Shown here: positions 18,010-27,433 of the stretch, piece by piece
How positions within the stretch are numbered: position 1 is the first letter of the stretch
Layout: each line of letters starts with the position of its first letter
Assembly: GCA_038869735.1 (NCBI GenBank)
Contig: JAWCQO010000004.1
Span: forward strand, 1 to 64,000
Length of the DNA stretch: 64,000 bases
Direction of reading: 5' to 3'
Source: Candidatus Anstonellales archaeon
GTDB taxonomy: Archaea > Micrarchaeota > Micrarchaeia > Anstonellales > CG1-02-47-40
The notes under the pieces: model-generated
Database searches by the model: none
What the model saw: only the letters and a program-made list of their open reading frames with translations
What the model was told of the DNA's origin: nothing
Position numbers and translations under genes: made by a program

Positions 18010-18915
18010 ATGAAAAAGTCAGCTCTGCTCTTTTCTATTTTCATCATTATTGCAGGATGCACAGGAAACAGCGAAAATCTAAAAGAAAAGCAAAAACCCT
18101 TAGTTGTCGTCTCTCTCTACCCACTTTATGATTTTGCAAAAAATGTTGCGGGTGACAAAGCCGATGTTCTTATACTCGTGCCTCCTGGATTAAATTCTCA
18201 TCTCTATGAGCCAACACCTATGGACATTATACTTCTCCAGAAAGCAGATATCCTTTTTCTTAATGGTGCGGGTTTTGAGACTTGGGCACCAAAAACCATA
18301 GAGGGGCTCCAAAATCAAAATCTTCTGATAGTAGATTCTTCAAAACACATCACGCTAGAAAGAGTTCTAAATGGCTCAACAATTCTTATTGACCCCCATC
18401 TTTGGCTATCTCCAAAAAATGCAATGATACAAGTAAAGCTCATTGCAGACGCCCTTATCCAGAAAGACCCAGAAAATAAAAATTATTATCTACAAAATGC
18501 AGAAAAGTATATCCAAGAACTTAGTAAACTTGATTCAAGACTCACAAAAACTCTTTCGACATGCAAAAAAAGAGAAATGTTCGTTTCACATGCTGCGTTT
18601 GGCTATTTTGCCAGAGACTATGGGTTGAGGCAAATTCCTATAATACCCTACTTTGAACCGGTAGGTGAAGTAAGTCTTCGTGATATTGAATTATTGGTTC
18701 GTGCAGCTAAGGAGTATAATGCAACTCATATATTTTTTGAGGAGTTCATATCTCCCAAAGCTTCAGAAGTAATAGCAAAAGAGATAAATGGGCACACTGC
18801 CGTGTTTAGCCCCATGGAAGCTTACAGAAAAGAAGACATTGACCTCGGAAATGGCTATCTTTACTATATGGATAAAAATAGAGAAACTCTTGCACAAGCT
18901 CTCGGGTGCTCATAA
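18010..18915 (+). CDS. znuA: Metal ABC transporter substrate-binding lipoprotein (ZnuA/TroA family)
   Basis: This 301-residue lipoprotein has a signal peptide ending in the lipobox IIAGC (Cys16 by position). It shows the cluster A-I family pattern: S-L-Y-P-L-Y-D-F-A, then S-H-L-Y-E-P-T-P with the first His, D-P-H-L-W-L with the second, H-A-A-F-G-Y-F with the third, and F-F-E-E-F near the C-terminus supplying an acidic ligand. It lacks the long His-rich loop of many zinc-specific members, so Mn or Fe is possible. It is translationally close to the regulator upstream and directly abuts the ATPase gene. Confidence 0.92.
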   Translation: MKKSALLFSIFIIIAGCTGNSENLKEKQKPLVVVSLYPLYDFAKNVAGDKADVLILVPPGLNSHLYEPTPMDIILLQKADILFLNGAGFETWAPKTIEGLQNQNLLIVDSSKHITLERVLNGSTILIDPHLWLSPKNAMIQVKLIADALIQKDPENKNYYLQNAEKYIQELSKLDSRLTKTLSTCKKREMFVSHAAFGYFARDYGLRQIPIIPYFEPVGEVSLRDIELLVRAAKEYNATHIFFEEFISPKASEVIAKEINGHTAVFSPMEAYRKEDIDLGNGYLYYMDKNRETLAQALGCS

Positions 18916-19635
18916 ATGGCAAATGCAATAAGTATCAAAAATCTTTGGTTTTCCTATGGAAGCACAAGCGTATTTGAGAATCTAAACTTTACGGTTAAGG
19001 AAAGCGAGTTTGTGGCCTTACTCGGACACAACGGCACTGGTAAAACCACTCTTTTAAAAATACTCTTAGGCTTCTTAAAGCCAAATAAGGGCGAGGTACT
19101 TCTTTTTGGTACCCCAGTTTCGCTATTTAGCGATTGGCATAAAATTGGCTATGTGCAACAAACATTTGAGAATTTTGACCTTACGTTTCCCTCAACTGTT
19201 GAGGAAGTCGTCTCAATGACGATATATTCGAAAAGAGCTTTCTTCTATAAATTATCCAAGGAAGAGCAAGAGGCAGTCCAAGGCGCTATCAGAGTAGTTG
19301 GAATGGAAGAATTCAAAAATAGAAAAATAGGGGAGCTTTCAGGAGGTCAACAACAGCGCGTCTTTCTTGCCCGTGCACTAGCATCAAGTCCGAAGCTTCT
19401 ACTTTTGGACGAACCCACAACAGCAGTTGATTTTGCCTCCCAACAACGTTTTTATTCCCTACTTAAACAACTGAATCAGGAGTTAGGCCTATCAATTCTT
19501 CTCATCTCCCACGATTTGGGTCAGATATTCCCAATCGTTGATAGAATCGCAGTTCTTAACAAAAGAATAGTCTTTGATGGCAGTCCAAAAACATTTACAA
19601 AAGAAAAAATAGTTGAGCTTATGGGGACGATATAG
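18916..19635 (+). CDS. znuC: Metal ABC transporter ATP-binding protein
   Basis: This 239-residue ABC ATPase has Walker A G37-H-N-G-T-G-K-T-T45, signature L141-S-G-G-Q-Q-Q-R, Walker B LLLLDEP (161-167) and a switch His in I-S-H-D. It begins on the base after the stop of the substrate-binding gene and ends 2 bp before the permease, so the transporter genes form one transcription unit. It powers metal import through the permease. Length is typical of the family. Confidence 0.94.
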   Translation: MANAISIKNLWFSYGSTSVFENLNFTVKESEFVALLGHNGTGKTTLLKILLGFLKPNKGEVLLFGTPVSLFSDWHKIGYVQQTFENFDLTFPSTVEEVVSMTIYSKRAFFYKLSKEEQEAVQGAIRVVGMEEFKNRKIGELSGGQQQRVFLARALASSPKLLLLDEPTTAVDFASQQRFYSLLKQLNQELGLSILLISHDLGQIFPIVDRIAVLNKRIVFDGSPKTFTKEKIVELMGTI

Positions 19636-19637
19636 GT

Positions 19638-20444
19638 ATGCTTGAACTTTTCTCTTATACATTTATGCAATATGCGCTTGTAGTTGGGGTCATAATAACC
19701 GTCATCTGTTCTACGCTAGGGCTTTTTCTTGTTTTGAGAAGAATGTCTCTCATAGGAGACGGCCTTTCCCACATAGCGTTCGGTGGAATTGCTCTCGGTC
19801 TCTTTCTAAATTGGATGCCGTATATAATGGCTCTCCTCTTCTCCATCTTTGCCTCATTGGGTATAATAAAGCTGAGAGAAAACGCAAGAATTTACGGAGA
19901 TACTGCTATAGGGATAGTTTTTTCCTCAGCCCTAGCGTTTGGGGTTGTTTTAATCAGCATCTCAAGCGGCTTTAAAGCAGACTGGCACACATTGCTCTTT
20001 GGAAATATAATTTCAGTTAATCTCGAAGATGTGCTAATAACCCTTTTGATAGGCAGTTTGGTTTTAGTCCTCGTCATGCGTTATTATCACCAATTTCTTT
20101 TTCTTTCATTTGACGAGAAGTCTGCCCAAGCATCTGGAATAAACACACGTAGACTTAATGTGCTCTTGATAGTACTAACAGCAATAACAGTTGTAATATC
20201 AATCCGCATAGTAGGCATTCTACTAGTTTCGTCATTTTTAATAATCCCTCCGGCGACAGCCTTGCAGGTCGCACCATCCTTCCGACGCGCCCTTATTTAT
20301 TCTATCCTTTTTGGACTCATCTCCCTTTTCGTTGGGCTCCTAGCTTCTTATTATTTTGACATAGCATCGGGTGGTGCAATAGTCCTCGTTTCATCCATTC
20401 TTTTCTTTGGCGCTTTCCTTTACAGGTTTTTTTACCTCTCCTGA
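19638..20444 (+). CDS. znuB: Metal ABC transporter permease
   Basis: This 268-residue integral membrane protein has about eight or nine helices and the ABC-3 family features: R-R-M-S-L-I-G-D-G-L-S-H near residue 34, G-D-T-A-I-G-I-V-F-S near residue 87, a D-W-H-T-L-L-F-G loop, and R-I-V-G-I-L-L-V-S with L-I-I-P-P-A-T-A near residues 190-215. It completes the metal import operon started by the regulator. The gene ends in a T-rich stretch with no gene for about 230 bp. Confidence 0.94.
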   Translation: MLELFSYTFMQYALVVGVIITVICSTLGLFLVLRRMSLIGDGLSHIAFGGIALGLFLNWMPYIMALLFSIFASLGIIKLRENARIYGDTAIGIVFSSALAFGVVLISISSGFKADWHTLLFGNIISVNLEDVLITLLIGSLVLVLVMRYYHQFLFLSFDEKSAQASGINTRRLNVLLIVLTAITVVISIRIVGILLVSSFLIIPPATALQVAPSFRRALIYSILFGLISLFVGLLASYYFDIASGGAIVLVSSILFFGAFLYRFFYLS

Positions 20445-20678
20445 TATCCTAATAAAATAATATTACTATGTTACGTCGATTAAGTTTTTTTCTAATGACG
20501 CTTTACGCTTGGCATTGCTTACTCTCTTTCATTACTCTCTCCCATTTTTGGTTATTAGAAATTATCTCCCTTTCTGTTGAGAGGGGCAAAAAACAAACTT
20601 TTTTAAAGTTAAAAAAGAAAATAATCCCACCAGCCACTTCTAAAGCTTTAAACTCCTATATAAAAAAGGTGCAGAATT

Positions 20679-23222
20679 ATGGAAGACCAAACGGAAGAAA
20701 AAGAAGAAAAGCCTTCCTTCTTTAGAAGCCCACTTGTTATTCTAATGGCTGGAATAGTAATTTTAGCTTCCATAGCTTATTTTCTTTCAACATTCCTACC
20801 CGATTTTTTTGGTTTAGCACAAACAAAACTTGAAGCACCAACACTCCTTAGAGCTGAGCCTATCTCTGGAGGTATAAAACTTTCCTGGAATGCAGCACCG
20901 GCTGTTCCCGACAAATACGTAATCTATAGAAGCACAACTCGTGGAGTTTTGGGCACCAGAATTGGAGAAGTTCCATCAAGACTTACTTCATATATAGACC
21001 TCCAGGTTTCGCCCGGTAACACCTACTATTATGTAGTAAGATCCTCCCTTGCAAACGGAAAAGAAGATGAAAACCTAAATCAGGCTTTTGCAACTTATTC
21101 CGGAACAGGTATGTTAGCAGCTCCTTCTTCACTTTCAATCTTAATAAATGGAGGAAAAACTCACACAAACTCATCTACTGTTATGCTATCCTTATCTGCT
21201 GTAAATGCAGATAAGTGCAGGTTCAAAAATGAAAAATCTGATTGGTCCAGCTGGGAGCAATTTTCATCCACCAAGCAATGGACGCTCTCTCCAGGTGACG
21301 GAGCAAAGCAGGTCTCTTTTCAGTGCATGAATCCCTTTGGTGCAGAATCCAAAGACGTTTCTGCATACATTACGCTTGATACAGTTCCTCCAGCAATCAA
21401 AATATACAAATCAGAAAAAATTCAACGAACAAGAAAATTCAACTTAACCTTTTCTGTTAAAGACGACACTTCTACGAATCTTGTGTGTAAGGGTTATATA
21501 AATGGCTGGGAAACCGACATAAGAACCAAGCCAGAAGCAAATAATACTGTTATTTTTACGGCCCTCACACCCAAAAATTTAGTCTATGTAAGGTGTTATG
21601 ATGAAGCAGAAAATTCAGTAGAAAGCCCAATCTCCATATTTGAGGTTGATCCCTCCCTCTTACAGAATGGGACCAGAATAAAGATAAATGAGGACATGCC
21701 TCAAACCAGAAGTATCGCAGTTGAGCTATCGTTATTCTCGCAGGATGCGTATGAGTGTAGACTGAAGAACTCAGGAGAAACTTTCATTGATTGGGAGCCA
21801 TACAAGACAAAAAGAAGCTGGACTCTAACATACGGAAATGGAATAAAGGTTGTTTATTACCAATGCAGAGATATTTTCGGTCAATTGGTTGGCGAAGCAC
21901 AGGACGACATAATACTATTAAGATCAAATGATGGCCCACGCGGCGGGGGTAGTAGAAGTGAAGAAGGAGGAGAGGTAGGAGGTACAAGAAGCTCAGGTAA
22001 TTATACTATTACTATTCCCAATCCCTCTGACCGCCTTCTTTTATTCCTGATAAATAATGGGGCCATTTACACCAACTCCAAAGAGGTTATTTTGAATCTT
22101 TATCCGAATCCAGTTAGGTATGCCTCTCTTCCACTTTACTGTAGATTCAAAAACAACCACACAAACTCAGAATTCTCCTCGTGGTTACCATATACTTCTT
22201 CAATTAGATGGAATCTTGATTGGTCAGCCAACCGGAGCATTTTCCCCCAACAACCACTTAATAATTACACGGTCCTATACGAGTGCGTCTGGGAATCCAA
22301 CATAACTGAAAATGGCCAGGACTCAATAATCTATGACCCAAGCGTTCCACAACGACCTACTAATCTTTCGGCTACATCTCTTCCTGGAGGCGATATATAC
22401 CTTTCATGGAGTGGTAGTATACCCTCTTATTCCTTAAGTGGCGAGACACCTTCACCAATCATAAAATACAACATTTACAGAAGAGAGTACTTCTCCTCTC
22501 GTCAGCCTTCTCCTCTCTTTAATCCCCCCATTTCAAATGCAATAACAAATATTGAGCAACTTATTAGAGGTTCAATTTTTGCTTTTGAAGAGAAAAAAAC
22601 TGACGAGTACTTACCTCTTGGATTATTTTTCAAGATTGGTGAATCAAGTTCATTAGATTGGCTAGATTCAACCAAGTCAATGCAAAACCCTCCACTCAAC
22701 GGACTTAAGTATGAGTATGTTGTAAAAGCAGAAAACCAAGCAGGAACCGAATCAGATGAAAGCAACATAGTAACTGCAATCTCAGATTCAACAGCACCAA
22801 CCATTACTGTTTATTCACCTCAAAATGGTTATATCTATCAACCAGAAAGAGAAAATATCGAGTTGCGTTTTAGAGCAACTGAGACGTCTTCACCACCAAT
22901 ATCGTGTGCATACACTCTATTGTCTCCTCCAATAAGAACTAAACCACCATGGCCGATGCTGAAAACCTATTCGCTGCCTCCTCTTCAATCAGGTAATGAA
23001 TACCGCGAGTCTCTCAAAGAGAAATTGGAACTTCCTAAGCCCCTGAATTCTACTATTACATATTATCTCTCATTAGAATGCAAAGACAGCATAGGTAATA
23101 AAATTAAAGAGGAGATAACTTTTCATGTGACTCCTTCAGACCGTACAAGAACCAAGGACTCAGGCAATTTCCCAACCACTGAAAAACTAACTGGACAAGA
23201 ACCTGAAAAGCTTGCTTCGTAG
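20679..23222 (+). CDS. Membrane-anchored surface protein with Fn3 and Ig-like modules
   Basis: This 847-residue protein has a short acidic/basic cytoplasmic N-terminus, one membrane helix (about residues 22-45), and a large outside part. A fibronectin type III module follows at about 55-130 (L-S-W-N... Y-Y-Y-V-V-R-S) and another at about 565-690. Between them lie three repeats of a module with C-R-F/L-K-N, W-x-x-W/Y, W-x-L and a final Q-C or E-C. This is the common archaeal surface pattern ending in a K-V-x-Y-x-C strand, here with paired Cys that may form disulfides. A Gly/Ser/Glu-rich linker lies near residues 422-445. The role (adhesion, cell contact or S-layer association) is unknown. Confidence 0.82.
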   Translation: MEDQTEEKEEKPSFFRSPLVILMAGIVILASIAYFLSTFLPDFFGLAQTKLEAPTLLRAEPISGGIKLSWNAAPAVPDKYVIYRSTTRGVLGTRIGEVPSRLTSYIDLQVSPGNTYYYVVRSSLANGKEDENLNQAFATYSGTGMLAAPSSLSILINGGKTHTNSSTVMLSLSAVNADKCRFKNEKSDWSSWEQFSSTKQWTLSPGDGAKQVSFQCMNPFGAESKDVSAYITLDTVPPAIKIYKSEKIQRTRKFNLTFSVKDDTSTNLVCKGYINGWETDIRTKPEANNTVIFTALTPKNLVYVRCYDEAENSVESPISIFEVDPSLLQNGTRIKINEDMPQTRSIAVELSLFSQDAYECRLKNSGETFIDWEPYKTKRSWTLTYGNGIKVVYYQCRDIFGQLVGEAQDDIILLRSNDGPRGGGSRSEEGGEVGGTRSSGNYTITIPNPSDRLLLFLINNGAIYTNSKEVILNLYPNPVRYASLPLYCRFKNNHTNSEFSSWLPYTSSIRWNLDWSANRSIFPQQPLNNYTVLYECVWESNITENGQDSIIYDPSVPQRPTNLSATSLPGGDIYLSWSGSIPSYSLSGETPSPIIKYNIYRREYFSSRQPSPLFNPPISNAITNIEQLIRGSIFAFEEKKTDEYLPLGLFFKIGESSSLDWLDSTKSMQNPPLNGLKYEYVVKAENQAGTESDESNIVTAISDSTAPTITVYSPQNGYIYQPERENIELRFRATETSSPPISCAYTLLSPPIRTKPPWPMLKTYSLPPLQSGNEYRESLKEKLELPKPLNSTITYYLSLECKDSIGNKIKEEITFHVTPSDRTRTKDSGNFPTTEKLTGQEPEKLAS

Positions 23223-23423
23223 TTATGTTTTTGGAGCCTGTCCCTTCCTAACTTCCTAACATTTTTTGTTGTATGTGCCTGACGACTTGAGCGGCACAAG
23301 AAATAATCTAAAGGTTACGGCGTATCTTTCCTGCATGGTAGTATGTTAATTTCAGGACTTTTGCTTATTTCCAAAAAACGGAAGAAGCATCAAAGAACAA
23401 ATCGAAACAAAGTTTACTTTGAG

Positions 23424-24176
23424 TTATTTCGAGGCAGCCATTTTCAGTTCATAAATTTTTTTTCTTATATCCCTACCAACCAGTAAGCCTGTCCCTACCA
23501 AAATTGCGTCAGCACCTGCATCAATCAACCTTTTCACATCAGTTGGAGAGTTTATACCACTTTCAGAAACAACAATCCTATCTGATTTTGTTTTCTCAAG
23601 AATCTTGATTGTTGTGTTGATATCTACTTCCATTGTAGCCAAATCTCTATTGTTTATTCCGATGATGTCTGCCTCTGTTTTTTTAGCTCTCTCAAACTCT
23701 TCTACATTGTGGACTTCCAATAAAACCTCTATTTTATCCTCGTGAGCATACGAAATGAATTCGTCTGCATCCAAGCGACACAAATCTAATAGTCTTTGAA
23801 TCAAAAGGACACAGTCACCACTTCCAATCTGTCGCCTATCAATGACAAAATCTTTCATTAGAACGGGTACTGCCCATTTCTCCTGCAGCAATAATATGTC
23901 CCCTTCAAAAATTTTTGGCTCAGTTAAAATTGAAAGCGCGCAAGCACCACCTCTTACAAATTCTTGAGCGTATCTTTTCATCTCCTCTTTTTTTATCAAT
24001 CTCCCTTGTGTTGGAGAAAATGGCTTTACCTCTGCAATAATCGGCACTACGCCCCTTTCTTTTTCTTCTTCTATTGATTCGACAAAAGATTTTCTTTTTT
24101 CTTCTCTTAGATGTACATAATACCCAGAATCAACACTCTCTTTTACTTTTGGAATAATCTCCTCCAAAAATCCCAT
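23424..24176 (-). CDS. trpC: Indole-3-glycerol-phosphate synthase
   Basis: From ATG 24176 this is a 250-residue TIM barrel. Catalytic residues of the tryptophan-pathway enzyme are all visible: I-I-A-E-V-K with F-S-P-T-Q-G, V-L-M-K-D-F, V-L-L-E-V, I-G-I-N-N-R-D-L, V-V-S-E-S-G-I and I-L-V-G-T-G. It converts carboxyphenylamino-deoxyribulose phosphate to indole-3-glycerol phosphate. It stands alone: no other trp gene is near. An upstream TTG would add seven residues; the ATG sits about 25-35 nt from the TATA-like sequence at 24200-24210. Its isolation suggests either a pathway spread over the genome or remnant use. Confidence 0.9.
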   Translation of the reverse strand: MGFLEEIIPKVKESVDSGYYVHLREEKRKSFVESIEEEKERGVVPIIAEVKPFSPTQGRLIKKEEMKRYAQEFVRGGACALSILTEPKIFEGDILLLQEKWAVPVLMKDFVIDRRQIGSGDCVLLIQRLLDLCRLDADEFISYAHEDKIEVLLEVHNVEEFERAKKTEADIIGINNRDLATMEVDINTTIKILEKTKSDRIVVSESGINSPTDVKRLIDAGADAILVGTGLLVGRDIRKKIYELKMAASK

Positions 24177-24295
24177 AACTAACTCTTTGTAAAGCAAGAG
24201 TATAAAAATAAATTTCTCTTTTTTTGTTTTTCAAAGGCAACATTAAAGAAACATTTTTAAATCTTTTAGTAGCATATGATGTTGGCGATCCAGTT

Positions 24296-25360
24296 ATGGA
24301 TAGTTTGATAAAATCGGTAATTGGTGAGCGAGAGCCCGCTCAAAACGAAGTATTCGGCTCTGACCAAATTAAAATTGTGACTGTAGGAGTTGGCGGTGCA
24401 GGAAATAACACGATAAACCGCCTTATACGTGCAGGCGTAAAAGGAACAGAACTCGTTGCTGTAAATACAGATCGACAGCACCTCAATCAAATACACGAAA
24501 AAGCACACAAAGTCCTTATTGGAAAAAGCATTACTAAGGGTTTGGGTGCAGGCGGATATCCAGAAACAGGTGCAAAAGCCGCAGAAGTTGATAGGGCACT
24601 TTTGGAGAAGGAACTTGAAGGTGCGCACTTAGTTTTCCTCTGCGCAGGAATGGGTGGCGGGACAGGAACAGGAGCAGCTCCGGTGATAGCTCAGATTGCA
24701 AAGGAACAGGGCGCAATCACCGTTGCAATGGTTACCTACCCATTTAACCTTGAAAGAGCACGAAAGCTTAAAGCTGACGAAGGAATTGCAAATCTAAGAA
24801 AAAACGTAGACTCTGTAATCATTCTTGACAATAATAGATTGGTAAAGCTAGTTCCCAATCTTCCAATGAACGAAGCTTTCTCAGTTGCAGATGAAATTCT
24901 TGCGAAAGCAATTGGAGGACTCGTATGGACAATTACGCAGCCTTCATTAATAAACATAGATTTTGCAGATGTGCGTGCAATTGTTCAGGGAGGAGGAGTT
25001 GGATTTATTGCAGTTGGAGAAGGCAAAGGGACCGATAAGGTCAGAGGGGCTGCTGAGGGTGTGCTTCGCAATAAGCTGTTGGATGTAGATTACGAAGGCG
25101 CAAACGGAGCACTCATCCACATATCTGGAGGAGCAGACCTTACGCTTGGTGATGCGATAAAGGCAGGAGAGATAATAACAGAAAAGATGGACACGCAAGC
25201 CAACATAAAATGGGGAGCACGTTTGATACCTGGCTATGACGGAAAGTTAGAAATAGTAGCTATAGTAACAGGAGTCAAGGGCGCCTCGGTGCTGGGCATG
25301 TCCTTTGAAGATGTCTCAGCAAAAAAGGTTACTTACGACGATATAGAAATAATCGGGTGA
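24296..25360 (+). CDS. ftsZ: Cell division GTPase FtsZ, first copy
   Basis: This 354-residue tubulin-fold GTPase polymerises into the division ring. It has the N-terminal V-G-V-G-G-A-G-N-N, the tubulin signature G-G-G-T-G-T-G, the T-Y-P-F loop, and the T7 loop N-I-D-F-A-D-V with catalytic Asp. An upstream TTG (24224) would add 24 residues with no FtsZ similarity; ATG 24296 gives the usual short N-terminus and lies about 40 nt below a TATA-like TTTTTAAAT. The second ftsZ begins 10 bp after its stop. A 50-bp block in its GTPase motif is identical to the neighbour. Confidence 0.96.
   Translation: MDSLIKSVIGEREPAQNEVFGSDQIKIVTVGVGGAGNNTINRLIRAGVKGTELVAVNTDRQHLNQIHEKAHKVLIGKSITKGLGAGGYPETGAKAAEVDRALLEKELEGAHLVFLCAGMGGGTGTGAAPVIAQIAKEQGAITVAMVTYPFNLERARKLKADEGIANLRKNVDSVIILDNNRLVKLVPNLPMNEAFSVADEILAKAIGGLVWTITQPSLINIDFADVRAIVQGGGVGFIAVGEGKGTDKVRGAAEGVLRNKLLDVDYEGANGALIHISGGADLTLGDAIKAGEIITEKMDTQANIKWGARLIPGYDGKLEIVAIVTGVKGASVLGMSFEDVSAKKVTYDDIEIIG
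24632..24681 (+). repeat. 50-bp block identical to 25707-25756
   Basis: These 50 bases, covering the G-G-G-T-G-T-G motif, are identical to the block 1075 bp downstream in the second ftsZ. A further 22-bp identity follows at 24696-24717 and 25771-25792. Flanking codons differ at many synonymous sites, so protein constraint alone does not explain the identity. Confidence 0.85.
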
Positions 25361-25370
25361 GGTGACTATA

Positions 25371-26432
25371 ATGCTTGAAGGATTTTTGCATTCTGCCCTT
25401 GAACACAACAACCCTCCAAACGAAGATGCAGTAGGAGACAATGACATAAGGATAGCAGTTGTAGGAGTCGGTGGTGGCGGTTGCAATACCATTCATCGCC
25501 TTATGCAATCAAACCTTAAAAGTGCAACCACAATTGCAGTTAACACAGATCATCTCCATCTACGAAGTATATCGGCTCACAAGAGAATCTTAATAGGCCA
25601 ATCGATAACAAAGGGTCTTGGTGCTGGGGGTTTTCCAGAGGTAGGACAAAAGTGTGCAGAGATATCAAAAGACAAGCTTTCTGAAGTGCTATCCGAAAAT
25701 GACCTTGTTTTCCTCTGCGCAGGAATGGGTGGCGGGACAGGAACAGGAGCAGCTCCTGTAGTAGCACAAGTTGCAAAGGAACAGGGCGCAATAGTAGTTG
25801 CTATTGTTACATACCCCTTCAATCTGGAGCGTATAAGAATACAAAAAGCCCAATGGGGACTTTCCCATTTGACGAAGGTATGCGATACCGTTGTGGTAAT
25901 TGACAATAACCGGCTAGTCCAATATGCACCAAATATTCCGATAAATGATGCATTTAATTTAGCAGATAACATTACTGGAAGAGCAGTTAAGGGAATCTGT
26001 GACACAATAATGTTTCCGTCTCTCATGAATATTGACTATGCAGACGTAAAATCAGTAATGGAGGAAGGCGGAGTTTCACTTATCTCTGTTGGCGAAGGAA
26101 AGGGACCGGATAGAGTTGAGAAAGTTGTAAAGAGTACTCTTGAACACCCTCTTCTTGATGTTGACTACGAAGGAGCAAGGGGAGCTCTTTTACATATCGG
26201 AGGCGGTTCCAGCCTAACACTCGGAGAAGCAATAGAGATTGGCGAAAAGCTAACTGAAGCATTTGACAAAAATGCAAATGTCAAAATGGGAGCAAGACTG
26301 ACTCCAGAATACGGGGAGGATGTTTCCGTGACGGCTATAGTCACAGGCCTAAAACAGACTCCTTCAATATTCAGTCAGCAAACAACAGACGCCGACGAGG
26401 TAAAGGGATTAGAAGAGCTATCTCTCCTATAG
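25371..26432 (+). CDS. ftsZ: Cell division GTPase FtsZ, second copy
   Basis: This 353-residue FtsZ paralogue has the same motifs: V-G-V-G-G-G-G-C-N near residue 27, [15 protein letters not shown], and the T7 loop N-I-D-Y-A-D-V. It therefore should bind and hydrolyse GTP. The Shine-Dalgarno-like GAGGTGA at 25359-25365 fixes ATG 25371 over GTG 25362. It is cotranscribed with the first copy. Many archaea have two FtsZ proteins with distinct roles (ring assembly and constriction); tandem placement here implies balanced expression. The C-terminal tail is short and acidic, without a recognisable bacterial-type conserved tail. Confidence 0.96.
   Translation: MLEGFLHSALEHNNPPNEDAVGDNDIRIAVVGVGGGGCNTIHRLMQSNLKSATTIAVNTDHLHLRSISAHKRILIGQSITKGLGAGGFPEVGQKCAEISKDKLSEVLSENDLVFLCAGMGGGTGTGAAPVVAQVAKEQGAIVVAIVTYPFNLERIRIQKAQWGLSHLTKVCDTVVVIDNNRLVQYAPNIPINDAFNLADNITGRAVKGICDTIMFPSLMNIDYADVKSVMEEGGVSLISVGEGKGPDRVEKVVKSTLEHPLLDVDYEGARGALLHIGGGSSLTLGEAIEIGEKLTEAFDKNANVKMGARLTPEYGEDVSVTAIVTGLKQTPSIFSQQTTDADEVKGLEELSLL
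25707..25756 (+). repeat. 50-bp block identical to 24632-24681
   Basis: This is the second copy of the identical block within the GTP-binding motif of the second ftsZ, in the same reading frame and at the same place in the protein as the first copy. Confidence 0.85.
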
Positions 26433-26488
26433 GTTCTAGAATATGGTCCGTAACTGGATTCCATAACTGGATCGATCATCTGACTCCC

Positions 26489-26522
26489 CTTCCTTTTTCT
26501 TTTCCTTTTTTTGTTGGTTTTT
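26489..26522 (+). terminator. Pyrimidine/T-rich termination region after the ftsZ pair
   Basis: Runs of T interrupted by C (CTTTTTCTTTTCC then seven T) lie about 60-90 bp after the second ftsZ stop. Oligo-T tracts end transcription in archaea. No stable hairpin is seen. Another T-run follows directly downstream. Confidence 0.4.
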
Positions 26523-26661
26523 ATCTTTAAACAGAACCTATCTCAAAAAGAAGAAAAGATTTTTCGACTTCATCAAGAAATTCACAGTACTTGAACTTAG
26601 AGTATAACGCACTTTACAGTTAATGCACTTTTTACCTTTATCCTTTGAAATATAATTAGTG

Positions 26662-26733
26662 TGGACGGAGAGGGATTTGAACCCTCGGCCTCTTCGTTGC
26701 GAACGAAGCGATCTACCTCTGATCTACCCGCCC
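26662..26733 (-). tRNA. tRNA-Ala (anticodon CGC)
   Basis: On the minus strand the 72-nt sequence folds fully. The acceptor GGGCGGG pairs with TCCGTCC and includes the G3-U70 wobble pair that identifies alanine tRNA. The D stem is GATC/GATC; the anticodon stem CTTCG/CGAAG holds loop TTCGCAA (anticodon CGC); the T arm is GAGGG TTCAAAT CCCTC. The discriminator is A and CCA is not encoded. No intron is present. A TATA-like box lies 24 nt upstream. Confidence 0.97.
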
Positions 26734-26756
26734 ACCTGTCCCCACATGTCATTTCA

Positions 26757-26765
26757 TTTATATTT
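26757..26765. promoter_or_regulatory. TATA-like box shared by tRNA-Ala and the Dph6 gene
   Basis: TTTATATTT (AAATATAAA on the minus strand) is 24 nt from the tRNA 5' end on one side and 24 nt from the Dph6 ATG on the other. It fits both transcripts as a single box. Confidence 0.55.
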
Positions 26766-26788
26766 GATGGGGTTTAAATATTTCATTA

Positions 26789-27433
26789 ATGAAATCAGCA
26801 GTTCTTTTTTCTGGCGGTAAGGATTCAACTATGGCAGCTTTTTTCTCATTGTTTCAAGGATGGAATACAACTCTAATTTGCGTCCAATCAGAAGAGGATT
26901 CTTATATGTTTCATCATCCAAATACCGACTTTTGTAAATTACAAGCGCACTCAATGGGCTTGCCTATACACTATATACGAACAAACAAGGCGCGCGAGTT
27001 GGCTGACCTTAAAGCTCATCTTGAAAAGATCAAAACAGATTGCATAGTATCTGGAGCTGTGGCTTCAGAATATCAAAAACAACGCATAGACGTTATAGCT
27101 GAAGAACTAAACATCCCTTCTTTTTCTCCGTTATGGCACAAGGGAACCCAAATTCTGGAGGAAATTGCCCAATATCTTGAAATCTACATCGTTCACGTAG
27201 CTGCCGATGGTTTAGGAAGTGAGCTGCTTGGAAAAAGGCTGACCCTTACCGAAATATATAATCTTTCAAAACTAAACATCCATCCTTTTTTTGAAGGTGG
27301 AGAAGGAGAAACTTTTGTTTCAGATGCTCCGTTTTTTAGAGAACGATTGGAAGTACTAGCGTGGGATTACCTTTGTGGTTCAACTCATTTCACCGCTAAG
27401 ATATCAAAGATACGTGTTCATAAAAAATTCTAA
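26789..27433 (+). CDS. dph6: Diphthine-ammonia ligase (Dph6 family)
   Basis: This 214-residue PP-loop ATPase begins with the motif F-S-G-G-K-D-S-T (residues 7-14) and carries V-S-G-A-V-A-S-E-Y-Q-K-Q-R near residue 89 and P-L-W near residue 114, as in Dph6/ATPBD4. This enzyme amidates diphthine on elongation factor 2, the last step of diphthamide synthesis. The late motif F-E-G-G-E-G-E-T-F-V is also typical. It starts at ATG 26789, leaderless by spacing from the box above. It overlaps the convergent minus-strand gene by 4 bp. Confidence 0.92.
   Translation: MKSAVLFSGGKDSTMAAFFSLFQGWNTTLICVQSEEDSYMFHHPNTDFCKLQAHSMGLPIHYIRTNKARELADLKAHLEKIKTDCIVSGAVASEYQKQRIDVIAEELNIPSFSPLWHKGTQILEEIAQYLEIYIVHVAADGLGSELLGKRLTLTEIYNLSKLNIHPFFEGGEGETFVSDAPFFRERLEVLAWDYLCGSTHFTAKISKIRVHKKF

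Noticed and set aside
20468-20725. 85-codon plus-strand frame before the Fn3 surface protein
   Set aside because: It overlaps the start of the clear surface-protein gene in another frame, has no recognisable domain, and its basic tail reflects the neighbour's Lys/Glu-rich codons.
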